Shown here piece after piece: positions 8,027 to 17,369 of a stretch of 64,000 nt of DNA. Origin of the DNA: Myxococcaceae bacterium (GTDB lineage Bacteria > Myxococcota_A > Polyangia > Polyangiales > Ga0077539); NCBI GenBank assembly GCA_004297725.1, contig SCUS01000154.1:30006-94005 (forward strand). Reading direction: 5' to 3'. Every line of letters starts with the position of its first letter. Positions within the stretch are counted from its first letter, which is position 1. The notes below the pieces were generated by a model that ran no database searches, was not told the origin of the DNA, and worked only from the letters and a program-made list of their open reading frames with translations. Both the position numbers and the translations under genes were made by a program.

Positions 8027-10012
8027 ATGCCTGAAATCGTTGCGCACGCTACACGTTGCAGTGTGACCGAAGACATCGACAAGCCCGGTGAGTTGCTGCG
8101 GGCGGCGGAGGAGCGCTTCCGCCTCGCGTTCGACCACGCGCCCATCGGCATGGCGCTCACCAGCGCCGAGGGGCGCTGGCTACAGGTCAACCGGAGCCTC
8201 AGCGAGCTGCTCGGGTACTCCGTCGAGGAGATGCGCACCATGTCCTTCATGGACGTGAGCCACCCCGACGACCTCGCGGCGGACCTCGCGCTGCACGAGC
8301 GGCTGCTGCGCGGGGAGATCGACCGCTACGAGCTCTCCAAGCGATTCGTCCGCAAGGGCGGAGAGGTGCTGGAGACGGTGGTCCACGCGTCGATGGTGCC
8401 CGACGAGCACGGGGTGCCGCGGCAGATCATCCGGCAGGTGATGGACGTGACCGCGCAGCGCCGGGCAGAGCGGACGAGCCGGGAGAGCGACCGCCGCGTC
8501 AGGACGCTCTGCCGACAGGTGCCCGTGGGCATCCTCGAGACCGACCTCGCCGGGTGCTGCACCTTCGTCAACGAGCGCTGGTGCCAGCTCACCGGCTACT
8601 CCGCCGCCGACGTCGTCGGCAAGCCGTGGGACCTCGTGCTGCACCCCGACGACCGGGAGCGCGTCGTCGCCGAGTGGGGGCTCTGCGAGCAGCAGGGCCG
8701 GGAGTTCGGGATGGAGTACCGCTACCGCGTGGCCGACGGGCGCATCCTCTGGGTGCACTGCGGCGCGGTGGCCATGCGCGACGAGGGGGGCGAGATCGTG
8801 GGCTACCTCTCCACCACCCTCGACATCACCGAGCGCAAGCAGGCCCAGGCGCAGCTCCTCTTCAACGACCGCATGGCCTCCGTGGGCACGCTGGCCTCCG
8901 GGGTCGCGCACGAGATCAACAACCCGCTGGCCTACCTCACCGCCAACCTCGACCTCATCGTCGAGGAGGTGCGCTCGCTCGCCGGCACGCTGCCCGCCGA
9001 CCGGGTGCGGGAGATCGAGGAGCTCGCCAGCGAAGGGCGCCAGGGGGCCGAGAAGGTCCGCCGCATCGTGAGGGCGCTCAAGACCTTCGCCCGCGCCGAC
9101 GAGGAGCAGCGGGTGCGCCTCGACGTCCACAGCGTGCTCGACCTCTCGATCAACATGGTGTCCACCGAGCTGCGCCGCCGGGCCCGGGTGGTGCGCGACT
9201 ACCAGTGGGTGCCCGCGGTGGAGGCCGACGAGGCGCGCCTCGGGCAGGTGTTCATCAACCTCCTGCTCAACGCCGCGCAGGCGATGCCGGAGGGTGCCAG
9301 CGACCGCAACACGATCCGGGTGGTGACGCGCACCAACCCCGCCGGCCGGGTGTTCATCGAGGTGCACGACACCGGCGTGGGCATCGCCCCGGAGCACCGC
9401 GAGCTGATCTTCGACCCCTTCTTCACCACGCGCCCCGTGGGCCGCGGCGTGGGCCTCGGGCTCTCCATCTGCCACGGCATCGTCACCGCCCTCGGCGGGG
9501 CCATCACCGTCACCTGCGAGCCCGGCCAGGGGACGACCTTCACCGTGTCGCTCCCCGGCGTGCCGGTGGAGGTGAGCCCCTCGGCGCTGCCTCGCCCCGC
9601 CACCGAGGCCCGCAAGCGCGACGGGCGCATCCTGGTGGTCGACGACGACCCGATGGTCGGCACCACGCTGCGGAGGGTGCTCGAGCGCGACCACGAGGTC
9701 ATCGTGGTCGAGAGCGGCCGGGAGGCGCTCACCCTCATCGGCGCGGGGCAGCGCTACGACGTCATCCTCTGCGACGTGATGATGCCGCAGATGACGGGCA
9801 TCGAGCTGCACGCCGAGCTCGGCCGCCTCGCGGGCGACCAGCAGGAGCGGATGATCTTTGTCACCGGAGGCACCTTCACCCCGAAGGCCCGCGCCTTCTT
9901 CGACAAGGCCCCCAACGCGCTCATCGAGAAGCCCTTCAACCTCCGCAACCTGCGCGCCGTGGTGAGGGAGCAGCTCCAGCTCCTGCGCGCGGGCGCCGGG
10001 CTCGACCAGTAG
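8027..10012 (+). CDS. Hybrid histidine kinase with two PAS domains and a receiver
   Basis: A 661-aa soluble hybrid sensor kinase. PAS domains lie at about 25-145 and 155-270, the second ending with the PAC-like TLDITERKQA. The dimerisation domain has the phosphorylated His295 in SGVAHEINNPLAYL. The ATPase domain shows the N box FINLLLNAAQAM, G1 DTGVGIAP and G2 VGLGLSICHG. The C-terminal receiver (from about 540) has the VVDDDP acidic pocket, phosphorylated Asp583 in LCDVMMPQ and the conserved Lys in IEKPF. There is no membrane segment, so it should sense a cytoplasmic signal. The HEINNP form of the H-box is typical of NtrB-like kinases. No separate response regulator is adjacent. The ATG at 8027 follows a run of ten G, an odd ribosome binding context, so the start is less certain. 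Confidence 0.92.
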   Translation: MPEIVAHATRCSVTEDIDKPGELLRAAEERFRLAFDHAPIGMALTSAEGRWLQVNRSLSELLGYSVEEMRTMSFMDVSHPDDLAADLALHERLLRGEIDRYELSKRFVRKGGEVLETVVHASMVPDEHGVPRQIIRQVMDVTAQRRAERTSRESDRRVRTLCRQVPVGILETDLAGCCTFVNERWCQLTGYSAADVVGKPWDLVLHPDDRERVVAEWGLCEQQGREFGMEYRYRVADGRILWVHCGAVAMRDEGGEIVGYLSTTLDITERKQAQAQLLFNDRMASVGTLASGVAHEINNPLAYLTANLDLIVEEVRSLAGTLPADRVREIEELASEGRQGAEKVRRIVRALKTFARADEEQRVRLDVHSVLDLSINMVSTELRRRARVVRDYQWVPAVEADEARLGQVFINLLLNAAQAMPEGASDRNTIRVVTRTNPAGRVFIEVHDTGVGIAPEHRELIFDPFFTTRPVGRGVGLGLSICHGIVTALGGAITVTCEPGQGTTFTVSLPGVPVEVSPSALPRPATEARKRDGRILVVDDDPMVGTTLRRVLERDHEVIVVESGREALTLIGAGQRYDVILCDVMMPQMTGIELHAELGRLAGDQQERMIFVTGGTFTPKARAFFDKAPNALIEKPFNLRNLRAVVREQLQLLRAGAGLDQ

Positions 10013-10065
10013 CTTCGAGGGCGGCGGTGGCGACGAAGCCCGTCCCACCGCGGTGTCGGGTCCGC

Positions 10066-10071
10066 TATCAT
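10066..10071 (+). promoter_or_regulatory. -10-like box before the helical-repeat gene
   Basis: TATCAT ends 7 nt before the GTG start at 10079. This is the closest match to the standard -10 in the set. Confidence 0.4.
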
Positions 10072-10078
10072 CCGCAGC

Positions 10079-11701
10079 GTGTCGCCGAAGGACGTCCGCA
10101 CCCTCGGCCGCGCGCTCGACGCCCTCGTGCGCACGGCGCGCACCCATGGATCAGCCGTCGAGGCCGCCGGGCTCCGGCTCCGCGACGCGTGGCTGGCGGT
10201 CGACCGGGCGCCGCTCCGCTTCGGGGCGACGGAGCTGTACGTCCGTGACGACGTGGCCCTCGGCGGCGGCGACGAGGAGGTGCGCTGGCTGCTGCCGATC
10301 TTCATGGCGGGGCTGCGGCTGGTGACCCCGAGGGAGACGGTGACGGTCCAGGAGCTTTGCCAGCTCGCCGAGGAGCTGGCCCGCTGCGAGCCGGAGGTGG
10401 CCTCGCTCGAGCGCTTCCGCGACTGGCTCTGGGGCGGAGGCGCGGCCTCGGGCTTCGAGGTCGAGCTGCAGACCAGCTTCATGGAGGCCGTGGAGGCCGA
10501 GCTGCCCGAGGCGGCGGTGGCGCCCGACGGCTTCCTCGAGGGCGGCCTCTCGGCGGTGCGACGCCGGCTCGCCGGGGTGATGGCCCTCGAGGAGGACGCC
10601 ATCGAGCTCGCCGCGCTCGACCTCGACGCGGTCGCCACGCGCGAGGAGTTCGACGCCTCGCTCGACGCGGAGCACGACGACGAGCCGCCGGTCATGCACG
10701 AGGCCCTGCGCGCCGCGCTGCGCTACCGCTGCGAGGAGGCCTCCCGCTGGAGCCTCTGCGAGGCCACCGCGGTGCTGGCGATCCCCGCGCTGCAGGCGGA
10801 GCAGACCCCCGACGCGCTCGCCCGGCAGCTCGCCGACACCCTGCGAGAGCACTTCGACGTCGACGTGATCGACCTGCTCGCCTCCAGCGTGCGCCGCAAC
10901 GACCCCTTCGCCCGCGCGGTGCTCCAGGGCCTGGACTTCCCCGAGCTCCCCACCGCCGCGGTGCGCGCCTTCGCCCACGACGCCGACGGCCACCGGGTGC
11001 TCGCCAACCTGCTGGCGGCGGTGTCTCCGGAGCTCGCCTCGCGCGTCGCCCACGCGCTCCTCGACGGCGCCGCGTCCGACACCGCCCTGGTCGACATCGC
11101 CCTGAGGATCATCACCTCCCTCGGCGCCCAGCGCTTCATCGCGCTGCTGGACGTCCCCTCGCTGCGGCCCCCCGAGGCGCACGCCCTGGGCTCGCTGCTG
11201 GCCGAGCGAGGCGACGCGGTCGAGCTGCTGGGTCCGCTGATGGCGAGGGTGCCGAGGCCCGCGCTCCCCAAGCTGCTGGGCGCGCTTCCCGCGGAGGTGC
11301 GCCCGAGGCTCGCGCCCTCGCTCGGCTCCCGCTGGCCCGAGCTCTCCGGCGGCTTCGTCGAGTCGCAGCTCGCGCCGCTCTTCATCGAGGGCGGCGCCGC
11401 GGGGGCGCGCGTGCTGGCGGAGGCCCTGGTCGCGCAGCACGGCGAGGGCTGGTCCGTGGAGAGCGTGCGGATGCTGGGTCGGGCCCTGGTGGGCGCCGGG
11501 CTCTTCATCGAGCTCTGCATCCCGCTGGTGCGCTCCAAGCGCGTCGCGGCGGCGGTGCGCGTCGCCCTCTGCGACGCCGCGGAGGCCGACCCGGAGGTCG
11601 CCGCGGCGGTGTCGCGCTGGCACCCGGGCGAGCTGCTCGACCCGCCTGAGCTTCGGGCGAGGCTCAGGTCGTTGAGGGAGCTCGAGGGCCCGCGGAGATG
11701 A
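10079..11701 (+). CDS. Large alpha-helical (HEAT-like) protein of unknown function
   Basis: A 540-aa cytosolic protein, Leu- and Ala-rich, almost certainly all-helical. From about residue 215 onward it reads as repeated helix pairs of HEAT type, for example around VIDLLASSVRRNDPFARAV and ALHGSL-like turns. No catalytic motif is visible. Proteins like this often serve as scaffolds. It starts with GTG at 10079 and ends by the 4-nt ATGA overlap with the next gene, so translation of the two is coupled. The third gene of the set is a Ser/Thr kinase, which suggests this protein is a partner or substrate of that kinase. That role is inference. Confidence 0.6.
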   Translation: MSPKDVRTLGRALDALVRTARTHGSAVEAAGLRLRDAWLAVDRAPLRFGATELYVRDDVALGGGDEEVRWLLPIFMAGLRLVTPRETVTVQELCQLAEELARCEPEVASLERFRDWLWGGGAASGFEVELQTSFMEAVEAELPEAAVAPDGFLEGGLSAVRRRLAGVMALEEDAIELAALDLDAVATREEFDASLDAEHDDEPPVMHEALRAALRYRCEEASRWSLCEATAVLAIPALQAEQTPDALARQLADTLREHFDVDVIDLLASSVRRNDPFARAVLQGLDFPELPTAAVRAFAHDADGHRVLANLLAAVSPELASRVAHALLDGAASDTALVDIALRIITSLGAQRFIALLDVPSLRPPEAHALGSLLAERGDAVELLGPLMARVPRPALPKLLGALPAEVRPRLAPSLGSRWPELSGGFVESQLAPLFIEGGAAGARVLAEALVAQHGEGWSVESVRMLGRALVGAGLFIELCIPLVRSKRVAAAVRVALCDAAEADPEVAAAVSRWHPGELLDPPELRARLRSLRELEGPRR

Positions 11702-12945
11702 GCGACTCGCTCACCATCCGGCGCACGTCGTGGATGCCCGACGACGCCCAGGGGCGCACCGCGCGCATGATGGTCGAGCGGCTCTTCGTGCTGATGCGCA
11801 CGCTCGCGGTGCACGGGCCGTCGCACCCGGTGAGCGTGCAGATCGCCCAGGCGGTGGCCGACGGCATCGCGGCGGCCGAGCTCCCCTTCACGCTACAGTT
11901 CGTGCGCCAGGCGGTCTTCCAGGACCACGCGCTGGTGATGTTCGACCCCGGAGGCTTCCAGCGCTCGCTGAGGGTGGCCTCGGCGCTGGCGGCCATCGGC
12001 GTGCAGCAGGTCGCGGTCGACCACGTGCCCTCGGTGGACGACCTCATCGCCCTCGGCTCCGAGCTGGCCTCGGGGCACGGCACGGCGCTGCAGATCCCCG
12101 GGATGCAGCTCCGGGCGATCCTCGCCGGCCAGACGGGCACCGCCGGGGAGACCGTCGAGCCCGCGCGCTTCGCGGCGGTGATGCTCCTGCGCTCGCTGAT
12201 GGACGCCGAGCACATCGAGGCCTCCCGGGGCGGGGCCTGGCCGTGGTCCCGCGGGGCGGCGATCCTGCGCCGGCTGGAGCGCGCCACGGACGCCGACGCC
12301 CCGACGAGCACCCGCTTCCTCGAGGCGGCCCCCGGGGAGTTCACGGTCCCCCGTCGCGCGGTGCAGGCGACGGCGCTGGCGCTCGCGGCGATGCGCCTGG
12401 TGGGCCTCGACGTGGCGACGCGCCGGGTGGGCGGCCACGCGACGCTGGCGGTGGCCCTCACGGGGCTGCGCCCTCGCGGCGGAGACGCCTTCCCCGCGGC
12501 GGCGACCAGGGCCCTCGACCAGCTCCGCTCGACGCTGAGCACCGGGCGCTCGAAGATCGACCCGCACCGCCTTCGCACCTGCGCCCTGGTGCACGACGCG
12601 GCCTTCCGCCCGGAGGCCCGGTCGCGGTGGCACCCGGTCGCGCGGCTGATGGAGCTGGTGTACGAGCACGAGGTGCTGCGCTGCCCGACGGATGCGAGCT
12701 TCGACCTGGGCGCCGTCGACCTGCTGTCGGCGCTGGCGCCGCGGTCCTTCGTGCAGGACGACCCGGGGTGGCTGCAGGCGCTGGCGGAGATCGTCGGGCG
12801 CTGGGCGCCTGGTATGAAGGTGGAGCTCGAAGACGGCGAGGCGGGCGTGCTGCTGGGGGGGAGCAGCACGAGGCCGATGGTGTTCACCGGCGCGGCGGTG
12901 AAGGTCGGACGGGCGGCGCCGTCGCTGCCCGGGGTAGAGGATTAG
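11698..12945 (+). CDS. Unknown protein, possibly a degenerate HD-GYP-like domain
   Basis: A 415-aa protein coupled to the upstream gene by an ATGA overlap and followed after 3 nt by the Ser/Thr kinase. It is mostly helical, without signal peptide or membrane segment. Several stretches (AVQATALALAAMRLVGLD, then GGHATLAVALTGLRP and LRTCALVHDAAF) recall the helices of HD or HD-GYP phosphohydrolases, as often seen in myxobacterial proteins of this size. The paired HD metal ligands are not convincing, so enzymatic activity cannot be claimed. Together with its neighbours it makes a compact three-gene signalling set. Confidence 0.55.
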   Translation: MSDSLTIRRTSWMPDDAQGRTARMMVERLFVLMRTLAVHGPSHPVSVQIAQAVADGIAAAELPFTLQFVRQAVFQDHALVMFDPGGFQRSLRVASALAAIGVQQVAVDHVPSVDDLIALGSELASGHGTALQIPGMQLRAILAGQTGTAGETVEPARFAAVMLLRSLMDAEHIEASRGGAWPWSRGAAILRRLERATDADAPTSTRFLEAAPGEFTVPRRAVQATALALAAMRLVGLDVATRRVGGHATLAVALTGLRPRGGDAFPAAATRALDQLRSTLSTGRSKIDPHRLRTCALVHDAAFRPEARSRWHPVARLMELVYEHEVLRCPTDASFDLGAVDLLSALAPRSFVQDDPGWLQALAEIVGRWAPGMKVELEDGEAGVLLGGSSTRPMVFTGAAVKVGRAAPSLPGVED

Positions 12946-12948
12946 CGC

Positions 12949-14220
12949 GTGGTGGCAGCAGGCGAGACGGTGCTCGGGCGGTATGTGATCGAAGACCTGC
13001 TGGGCCAGGGGGGGATGGGCAGGGTCTATCGGGCGAAGCACGCGAGCCTGGGATTACCGGTCGCGGTAAAGGTGATGCAGCGCCAGGAGCGCGAAGACCT
13101 GGTGGAGCGCTTCGAGCGCGAGGCGCAGCTCATGTCGCGGGTGCAGCACCCCAACGTGGTGCGGGTGTACGACTACGGGCTGCTCGACGACGGGGCGCCG
13201 TGCCTGGTGATGGAGATCCTCGAGGGCGAGTCGCTGGAGGCGCGGCTGGTGCGCAGGGTGACGCTCCCCTGGCGCGAGGCGCTGGGGCTACAGCGGGGGA
13301 TGCTGGAGGGCCTCGGGGCGATCCACGCCGCGGGGGTGGTGCACCGCGACCTGAAGCCGTCGAACGTGTTCCTGGCGAAGAGCGAGCAGGGGGTGGAGGT
13401 GCCGAAGCTGATCGACTTCGGCATCGCCCGCCCGATGGACGACGCCCCCAAGCTGACGCGCGCCGGGCAGATCCTGGGGACGCCCGAGTACATGGCCCCG
13501 GAGCAGCTCCTCGGGTCGCCCGCGGACTTCCGCAGCGACATCTACACCTCGGCGCTGCTGCTCTACGAGATGCTCACGGGGCAGCTCCCCTTCGTCTCGG
13601 GCGACCTCTCCGACCTGCTGATGCGCGTGGGCAACCCGGCGCCTCCGGTGGTGGTCCCGAGCCGGATGCCCCGGCCGCCGAGGGAGGTCATCGAGGTGCT
13701 GATGGAGGCGCTCTCCCTCGACACGAAGCAGCGCCCGGTGACCGCCGGGGATTTCTCCTCGCAGCTCGACGCCGCCGTCGACGCCGCCTCGATGGGCGCG
13801 GTGCACGAGCTGAGCGACCGCCCTCCGAGCGCGCTCACCCCGACGGAGGGCTTCGTGACCCCGGAGGCGAGGGAGCTTCCGACGCGCTACCTCTTCGCGG
13901 CGAGGCTGCCTCCCTCGCGGCTGGCGAAGCCCGAGGAGCGGCGCTTCCTGACGACGCTCACCCAGGGCAGCGCCAGGGGCTACACCATGGGGGCGCAGTT
14001 CTGGTTCGCGCTGAAGACCGCGCCCGCGGCGTCGGACGAGGTGCTGGAGGCCGCCGAGGCGCTCAGCCGTGCGCTGACCGAGCGCTACGGCTCCACCGTC
14101 CGATCGGCCTACCGCATGGTCGACCCCGGCTTCGCGCTCACCGCCGCGGCGCTGAGCGGCGCGGTGCCCCTCCCGGACACGCTGCGCGCGCTGCTCGACG
14201 ACCTCACGCACGACCGCTGA
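12949..14220 (+). CDS. Soluble Ser/Thr protein kinase
   Basis: A 423-aa Hanks-type kinase without a membrane segment. The kinase domain fills residues 11 to about 275: glycine loop LGQGGMGRVYRAK, Lys41 in VAVKVM, HRDLKPSN with Asp134, DFG at Asp156, and GTPEYMAPEQ. A ~140-residue C-terminal region follows, ending in a compact alpha/beta stretch of unknown type (from about residue 305). The start is one of two adjacent GTG codons at 12949/12952, three bases after the previous stop. The gene closes the three-gene set that begins at 10079. Its last 17 bases overlap the end of the convergent membrane-protein gene. Confidence 0.92.
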   Translation: MVAAGETVLGRYVIEDLLGQGGMGRVYRAKHASLGLPVAVKVMQRQEREDLVERFEREAQLMSRVQHPNVVRVYDYGLLDDGAPCLVMEILEGESLEARLVRRVTLPWREALGLQRGMLEGLGAIHAAGVVHRDLKPSNVFLAKSEQGVEVPKLIDFGIARPMDDAPKLTRAGQILGTPEYMAPEQLLGSPADFRSDIYTSALLLYEMLTGQLPFVSGDLSDLLMRVGNPAPPVVVPSRMPRPPREVIEVLMEALSLDTKQRPVTAGDFSSQLDAAVDAASMGAVHELSDRPPSALTPTEGFVTPEARELPTRYLFAARLPPSRLAKPEERRFLTTLTQGSARGYTMGAQFWFALKTAPAASDEVLEAAEALSRALTERYGSTVRSAYRMVDPGFALTAAALSGAVPLPDTLRALLDDLTHDR

Positions 14221-15115
14221 GCGGCGCCCGCCCGAGGCCCATCGCGGCGACCACCGCGGCGCTCCCGAGGGCCACCAGCCCGGCGATCCACTCCACCCTC
14301 GCCCCTGCCACGGCCATCAGCGGGACCGCCGCCAGCGCCGCGCCCCCGATCGCCCGCCCGACCCCGGAGGCCGACGCGACCGCGCCCACGGCGGTCATCA
14401 CCGGCACCGCCACGGCCACCGCCGGGCCCCAGCCCAGCACCGACGCGCCCACGAGGGCGAGCGCCAGCGAGAGGCCCACGGTGGCGCCGCCCAGGGCGCC
14501 CGCGAAGCGCTCCAGCCGACCCTCGCGCGGGGCATAGGCCACCGCGAGCGCGAGCGCCGTGAGGGCCGCCGCGAGGCCCCGCGACCACGGCGACGACGGC
14601 AGCGCCGGGAGGCGTCGCACCAGCGGCTCCGGGTGCTCCGCGCGGCTCACGCACGGGACCTCCTCCGCGGGCTCCTGAGGGCAGGTCCACCCGTCGGGGA
14701 CGTACTCGATGAGCGAGCGGTGCAGCACCACCAGGTTGCGGCTCGCGACCCCCTCGTCGACGAAGCGCGGCCACGCCGTGCGGAAGGCCCTCGGGCGCTC
14801 GATGGCGCGCGTCACCTGGGCGACCACCCGAAGCTCCGGGCGCTCTCCCGGCGGGAGCTCGACGCACCAGAGCCCTCCGCAGGACGACACCCGGAGGAGC
14901 TGCCCCGTCCCGGCCACGCGGGCGCTGGGGCGGGGAGCGCGCTGCAGCACCCTCGGCAGCAGGGCCAGCGAGCCGTCTCGGCGGCGGTAGTCCGCGCGGG
15001 CGGTCACGTGCTCCGAGCGGGGCGCCCTCTCCACCAGGGACCACTCGGTGAACACCGCCGTGGGGCGGGCGGTGGCTGCGGTCGCGGCGAGCTGCAGCAC
15101 GAGGGGGAGGAGCAT
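14204..15115 (-). CDS. Membrane protein of unknown function
   Basis: A 303-aa protein with a cleavable-looking N-terminus (MLLPLVLQLAATAATARP), a ~150-residue extracytoplasmic part with four Cys (SSCGGLWCVEL and WTCPQEP...PCVS) that could pair, and four or five membrane helices between about 175 and 300. I do not recognise the family. It is convergent with the kinase gene and overlaps it by 17 bp. On its 5' side it is divergent from the M23 peptidase gene, sharing about 90 bp of promoter DNA. Confidence 0.6.
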   Translation of the reverse strand: MLLPLVLQLAATAATARPTAVFTEWSLVERAPRSEHVTARADYRRRDGSLALLPRVLQRAPRPSARVAGTGQLLRVSSCGGLWCVELPPGERPELRVVAQVTRAIERPRAFRTAWPRFVDEGVASRNLVVLHRSLIEYVPDGWTCPQEPAEEVPCVSRAEHPEPLVRRLPALPSSPWSRGLAAALTALALAVAYAPREGRLERFAGALGGATVGLSLALALVGASVLGWGPAVAVAVPVMTAVGAVASASGVGRAIGGAALAAVPLMAVAGARVEWIAGLVALGSAAVVAAMGLGRAPLSGRA

Positions 15116-15130
15116 CGGGGAGCGCGCGGT

Positions 15131-15139
15131 GGTCTATCA
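15131..15139 (-). promoter_or_regulatory. Extended -10-like box of the membrane-protein gene
   Basis: Minus-strand TGATAGACC ends 15 nt before the ATG at 15115. The last base is not T, so the match is moderate. Confidence 0.3.
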
Positions 15140-15189
15140 CGGCCGCCGGGCCGGGGGAGGGCGTCGCTTGCGGGGCCCTCGGGCGGGTG

Positions 15190-15198
15190 TGCTAGTCG
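15190..15198 (+). promoter_or_regulatory. Extended -10-like box of the M23 peptidase gene
   Basis: TGCTAGTCG ends 8 nt before the ATG at 15207. A GAGGG just before the ATG could also act as a weak ribosome binding site. Confidence 0.35.
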
Positions 15199-15206
15199 TG
15201 CGAGGG

Positions 15207-16778
15207 ATGACCGTCGAGCCGGAGCGCATCGCCTCGGAGCTTCCCCTGATGGAGGGGCCCGATCCGGTCGTGCGCATGCCGAAACGGATGGCGCCGCTCC
15301 CCCCCGAGGAGCCCCCCGGGGTCGGCACCCGGCTGGTGCTCGCGGTCGCCGCGATGGGCGCCCTCCTCGGCGCGGGCCTCGGCGCCGTGGGCCTGGGCAT
15401 CGTGCACGCCACCCGCTCTCTCCCCGCGACCGCCTCGGCGGCGGCGCTTCGAGCCCCGGTGGCTCCCGAGGTGGCGGCCCCCCCGGCGGTGTACGCGCTC
15501 GCGGTCGTGGCCCCCGTCGACGCCGGCGCGGTCGCTCCTCCGGGGCCCCGCTTCGAGGCGGTGCAGCAGTCGCTCGGGGCGGGGCGCCCCCTGGCGGCGG
15601 CGCTCCGGGCGGTGGGGGTCCCTCGCGCCGAGGTGGGCCGGGCCATCGCGGCGCTCGACCCCTTCCTCGACATGCGCTCGCTGCGGCCGGGCGACCGGGT
15701 GGCGGCGATGCGCGAGCCCGACACGAGGACGCTGCGACGGGTGGAGTTTCGCCGCGCGGCGACGCAGGTGTGGGCCGCGGTGCGGGACGACGCGGGGCAG
15801 TGGCGCGGCGAGCGCGTCGAGGTGGTGATGCGCACGGAGACGGTGCGCACGGGCTTCCGGGTGGAGGGCTCGGTCGAGGCGTCGCTGCGCGCGGCGGGGC
15901 TCAACCCCGAGGTGGTCCCCCGCATCGCCGAGGCCTTCCAGGCGATGGACCTCCCGCCCCGCCTCCTCGCCCACGACGTGCTCCGCCTCGTCGTGGAGGA
16001 GGAGCGGATGAACGGGCAGTTCTTCCGCTACGGGCGGGTGCTGGCGCTCGACTACCGCGGGGCGCTCGGCCAGAGGCGCGGTTACCTGGTGACGTATTCC
16101 ACCGGCGCGGGCGAGTGGTTCGACGCGCAGGGGATGTCCTGGGAGCGCGGCCCGCTGCGGTCGCCGGTGCCGAGCGCCCGCATCTCGTCGCGCTTCAACC
16201 CCCGGCGCATGCACCCGGTGCTGCACGTGCTCAAGCCCCACAACGGCGTCGACTGGGCGGCCCCGATCGGGACGCCCATCTACGCCCCCGCCGACGGTCA
16301 GGTGCTCTCCGTCGGGCCCGCGGGGCCGTCGGGCAACCTCATCCGGGTGCGCCACGCCCAGCTCGGGGTGGAGACCGGCTACTGCCACCTCTCCCGCTTC
16401 GCCGCGGGGCTCCGTCCGGGCCAGCGCGTCCGAGCCCGCCAGGTGCTCGGCTACGTCGGGACCACCGGCCGCAGCACCGGCCCGCACCTTCATTTCTCGG
16501 TGAGGCGCGACGGGGTCTTCATCGACCCGCTGAGCCTCCACGGCGGCCGCCACCCGGTTCCTGCCGCGGCGCGCGCCCGCTTCGAGCAGGAGGCGCAGCA
16601 GCGCGGCGGCGAGCTCGACCAGATCGCCGTCAACGGCGAGACCCTCGCCCCGCCCGACGCCATCGCGCCGCCTCCGTCGGGGATGCTCCCTCCCGTCGCG
16701 GCCGACTCCGGGGCTCCGTCGCCCCCCGAGGAGGAGGGCCCCGACGAGTCCATGGACGAGTCCGACGAGGCCGACTGA
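15207..16778 (+). CDS. Membrane-anchored M23 (LytM-type) metallopeptidase
   Basis: A 523-aa peptidoglycan endopeptidase of the M23 family, which cuts peptide cross-links in the periplasm. A single membrane anchor lies at about 41-67. A linker and an OapA/LysM-like region (about 115-310, with SLRPGDRVAAM) come before the peptidase core. The zinc site is complete: His345 and Asp349 in KPHNGVDW and the HLHF motif (His427, His429). The last 75 residues are Pro- and acid-rich. This layout matches MepM/NlpD-like proteins that act in cell division or growth. The ATG at 15207 is chosen from the anchor and the GAGGG before it. A lipoprotein and a second M23 protein follow on the same strand. Confidence 0.9.
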   Translation: MTVEPERIASELPLMEGPDPVVRMPKRMAPLPPEEPPGVGTRLVLAVAAMGALLGAGLGAVGLGIVHATRSLPATASAAALRAPVAPEVAAPPAVYALAVVAPVDAGAVAPPGPRFEAVQQSLGAGRPLAAALRAVGVPRAEVGRAIAALDPFLDMRSLRPGDRVAAMREPDTRTLRRVEFRRAATQVWAAVRDDAGQWRGERVEVVMRTETVRTGFRVEGSVEASLRAAGLNPEVVPRIAEAFQAMDLPPRLLAHDVLRLVVEEERMNGQFFRYGRVLALDYRGALGQRRGYLVTYSTGAGEWFDAQGMSWERGPLRSPVPSARISSRFNPRRMHPVLHVLKPHNGVDWAAPIGTPIYAPADGQVLSVGPAGPSGNLIRVRHAQLGVETGYCHLSRFAAGLRPGQRVRARQVLGYVGTTGRSTGPHLHFSVRRDGVFIDPLSLHGGRHPVPAAARARFEQEAQQRGGELDQIAVNGETLAPPDAIAPPPSGMLPPVAADSGAPSPPEEEGPDESMDESDEAD

Positions 16779-16829
16779 TCCCCGGTGCTTGACCGCCGCG
16801 CTCCCTCTGCGCTCCTCTCGGCGCCCTCC

Positions 16830-17369
16830 ATGCGTCCTCCCGCCCTGCTGCTGCCGCTGCTCCTCCTCGCCTGCCGCCGCGACCCTCCGGCGCCCACGTC
16901 GCCGCCCGTGACGCCGCCCACGGTCGTCGCCCCGACGCCCGCCGCGCCCGTCGATGCGCGCCGGCTGCGCGACCTGCTGCGCCCGGAGTCCCGCCGCGAG
17001 CTCGACGCCTCCACGATCCCGCTGCTGCTGCCGCGCGACGAGGCCCTGGTCGCCGTCGCGGTCGTCACCGCCGGGCCGGGCTGGGTCGCCGCGTCCATTC
17101 CCCTCTCCGACCTCACCATCGCCATCCACGGCAACGCCAACCGCCATCCGCCGCCGCCTGGCGAGGTGCTCCGCCACGCCTCCACGCTGCGCGGCGTCCC
17201 GGCCACCGTCTCCCGCAACGAGCTCATCCGGGTGGCCACCTGGGAGGAGCGCGGGGTCGCCTGGTCGCTCGACATCGAGTGCAGCAGCCGCCCCGACCTC
17301 GACGTCCGCTGCGTGCAGGAGGACTACCTCCGCGCCCTCGCCGACTCCCTCGTGGAGGTGCGCCCGTGA
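16830..17369 (+). CDS. Small predicted lipoprotein
   Basis: A 179-aa protein with a type II signal (MRPPALLLPLLLLAC, lipid-bound Cys15), a Pro/Thr-rich linker to about residue 40, and a ~130-residue mixed alpha/beta domain with two Cys near its end (IECSS and VRCVQ). The domain is not recognised. A longer frame could start with GTG at 16785, seven bases after the peptidase stop, but the signal peptide favours 16830. It ends in a GTGA overlap with the next M23 gene, so the two products are translated together and probably work together at the envelope. Confidence 0.65.
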   Translation: MRPPALLLPLLLLACRRDPPAPTSPPVTPPTVVAPTPAAPVDARRLRDLLRPESRRELDASTIPLLLPRDEALVAVAVVTAGPGWVAASIPLSDLTIAIHGNANRHPPPPGEVLRHASTLRGVPATVSRNELIRVATWEERGVAWSLDIECSSRPDLDVRCVQEDYLRALADSLVEVRP

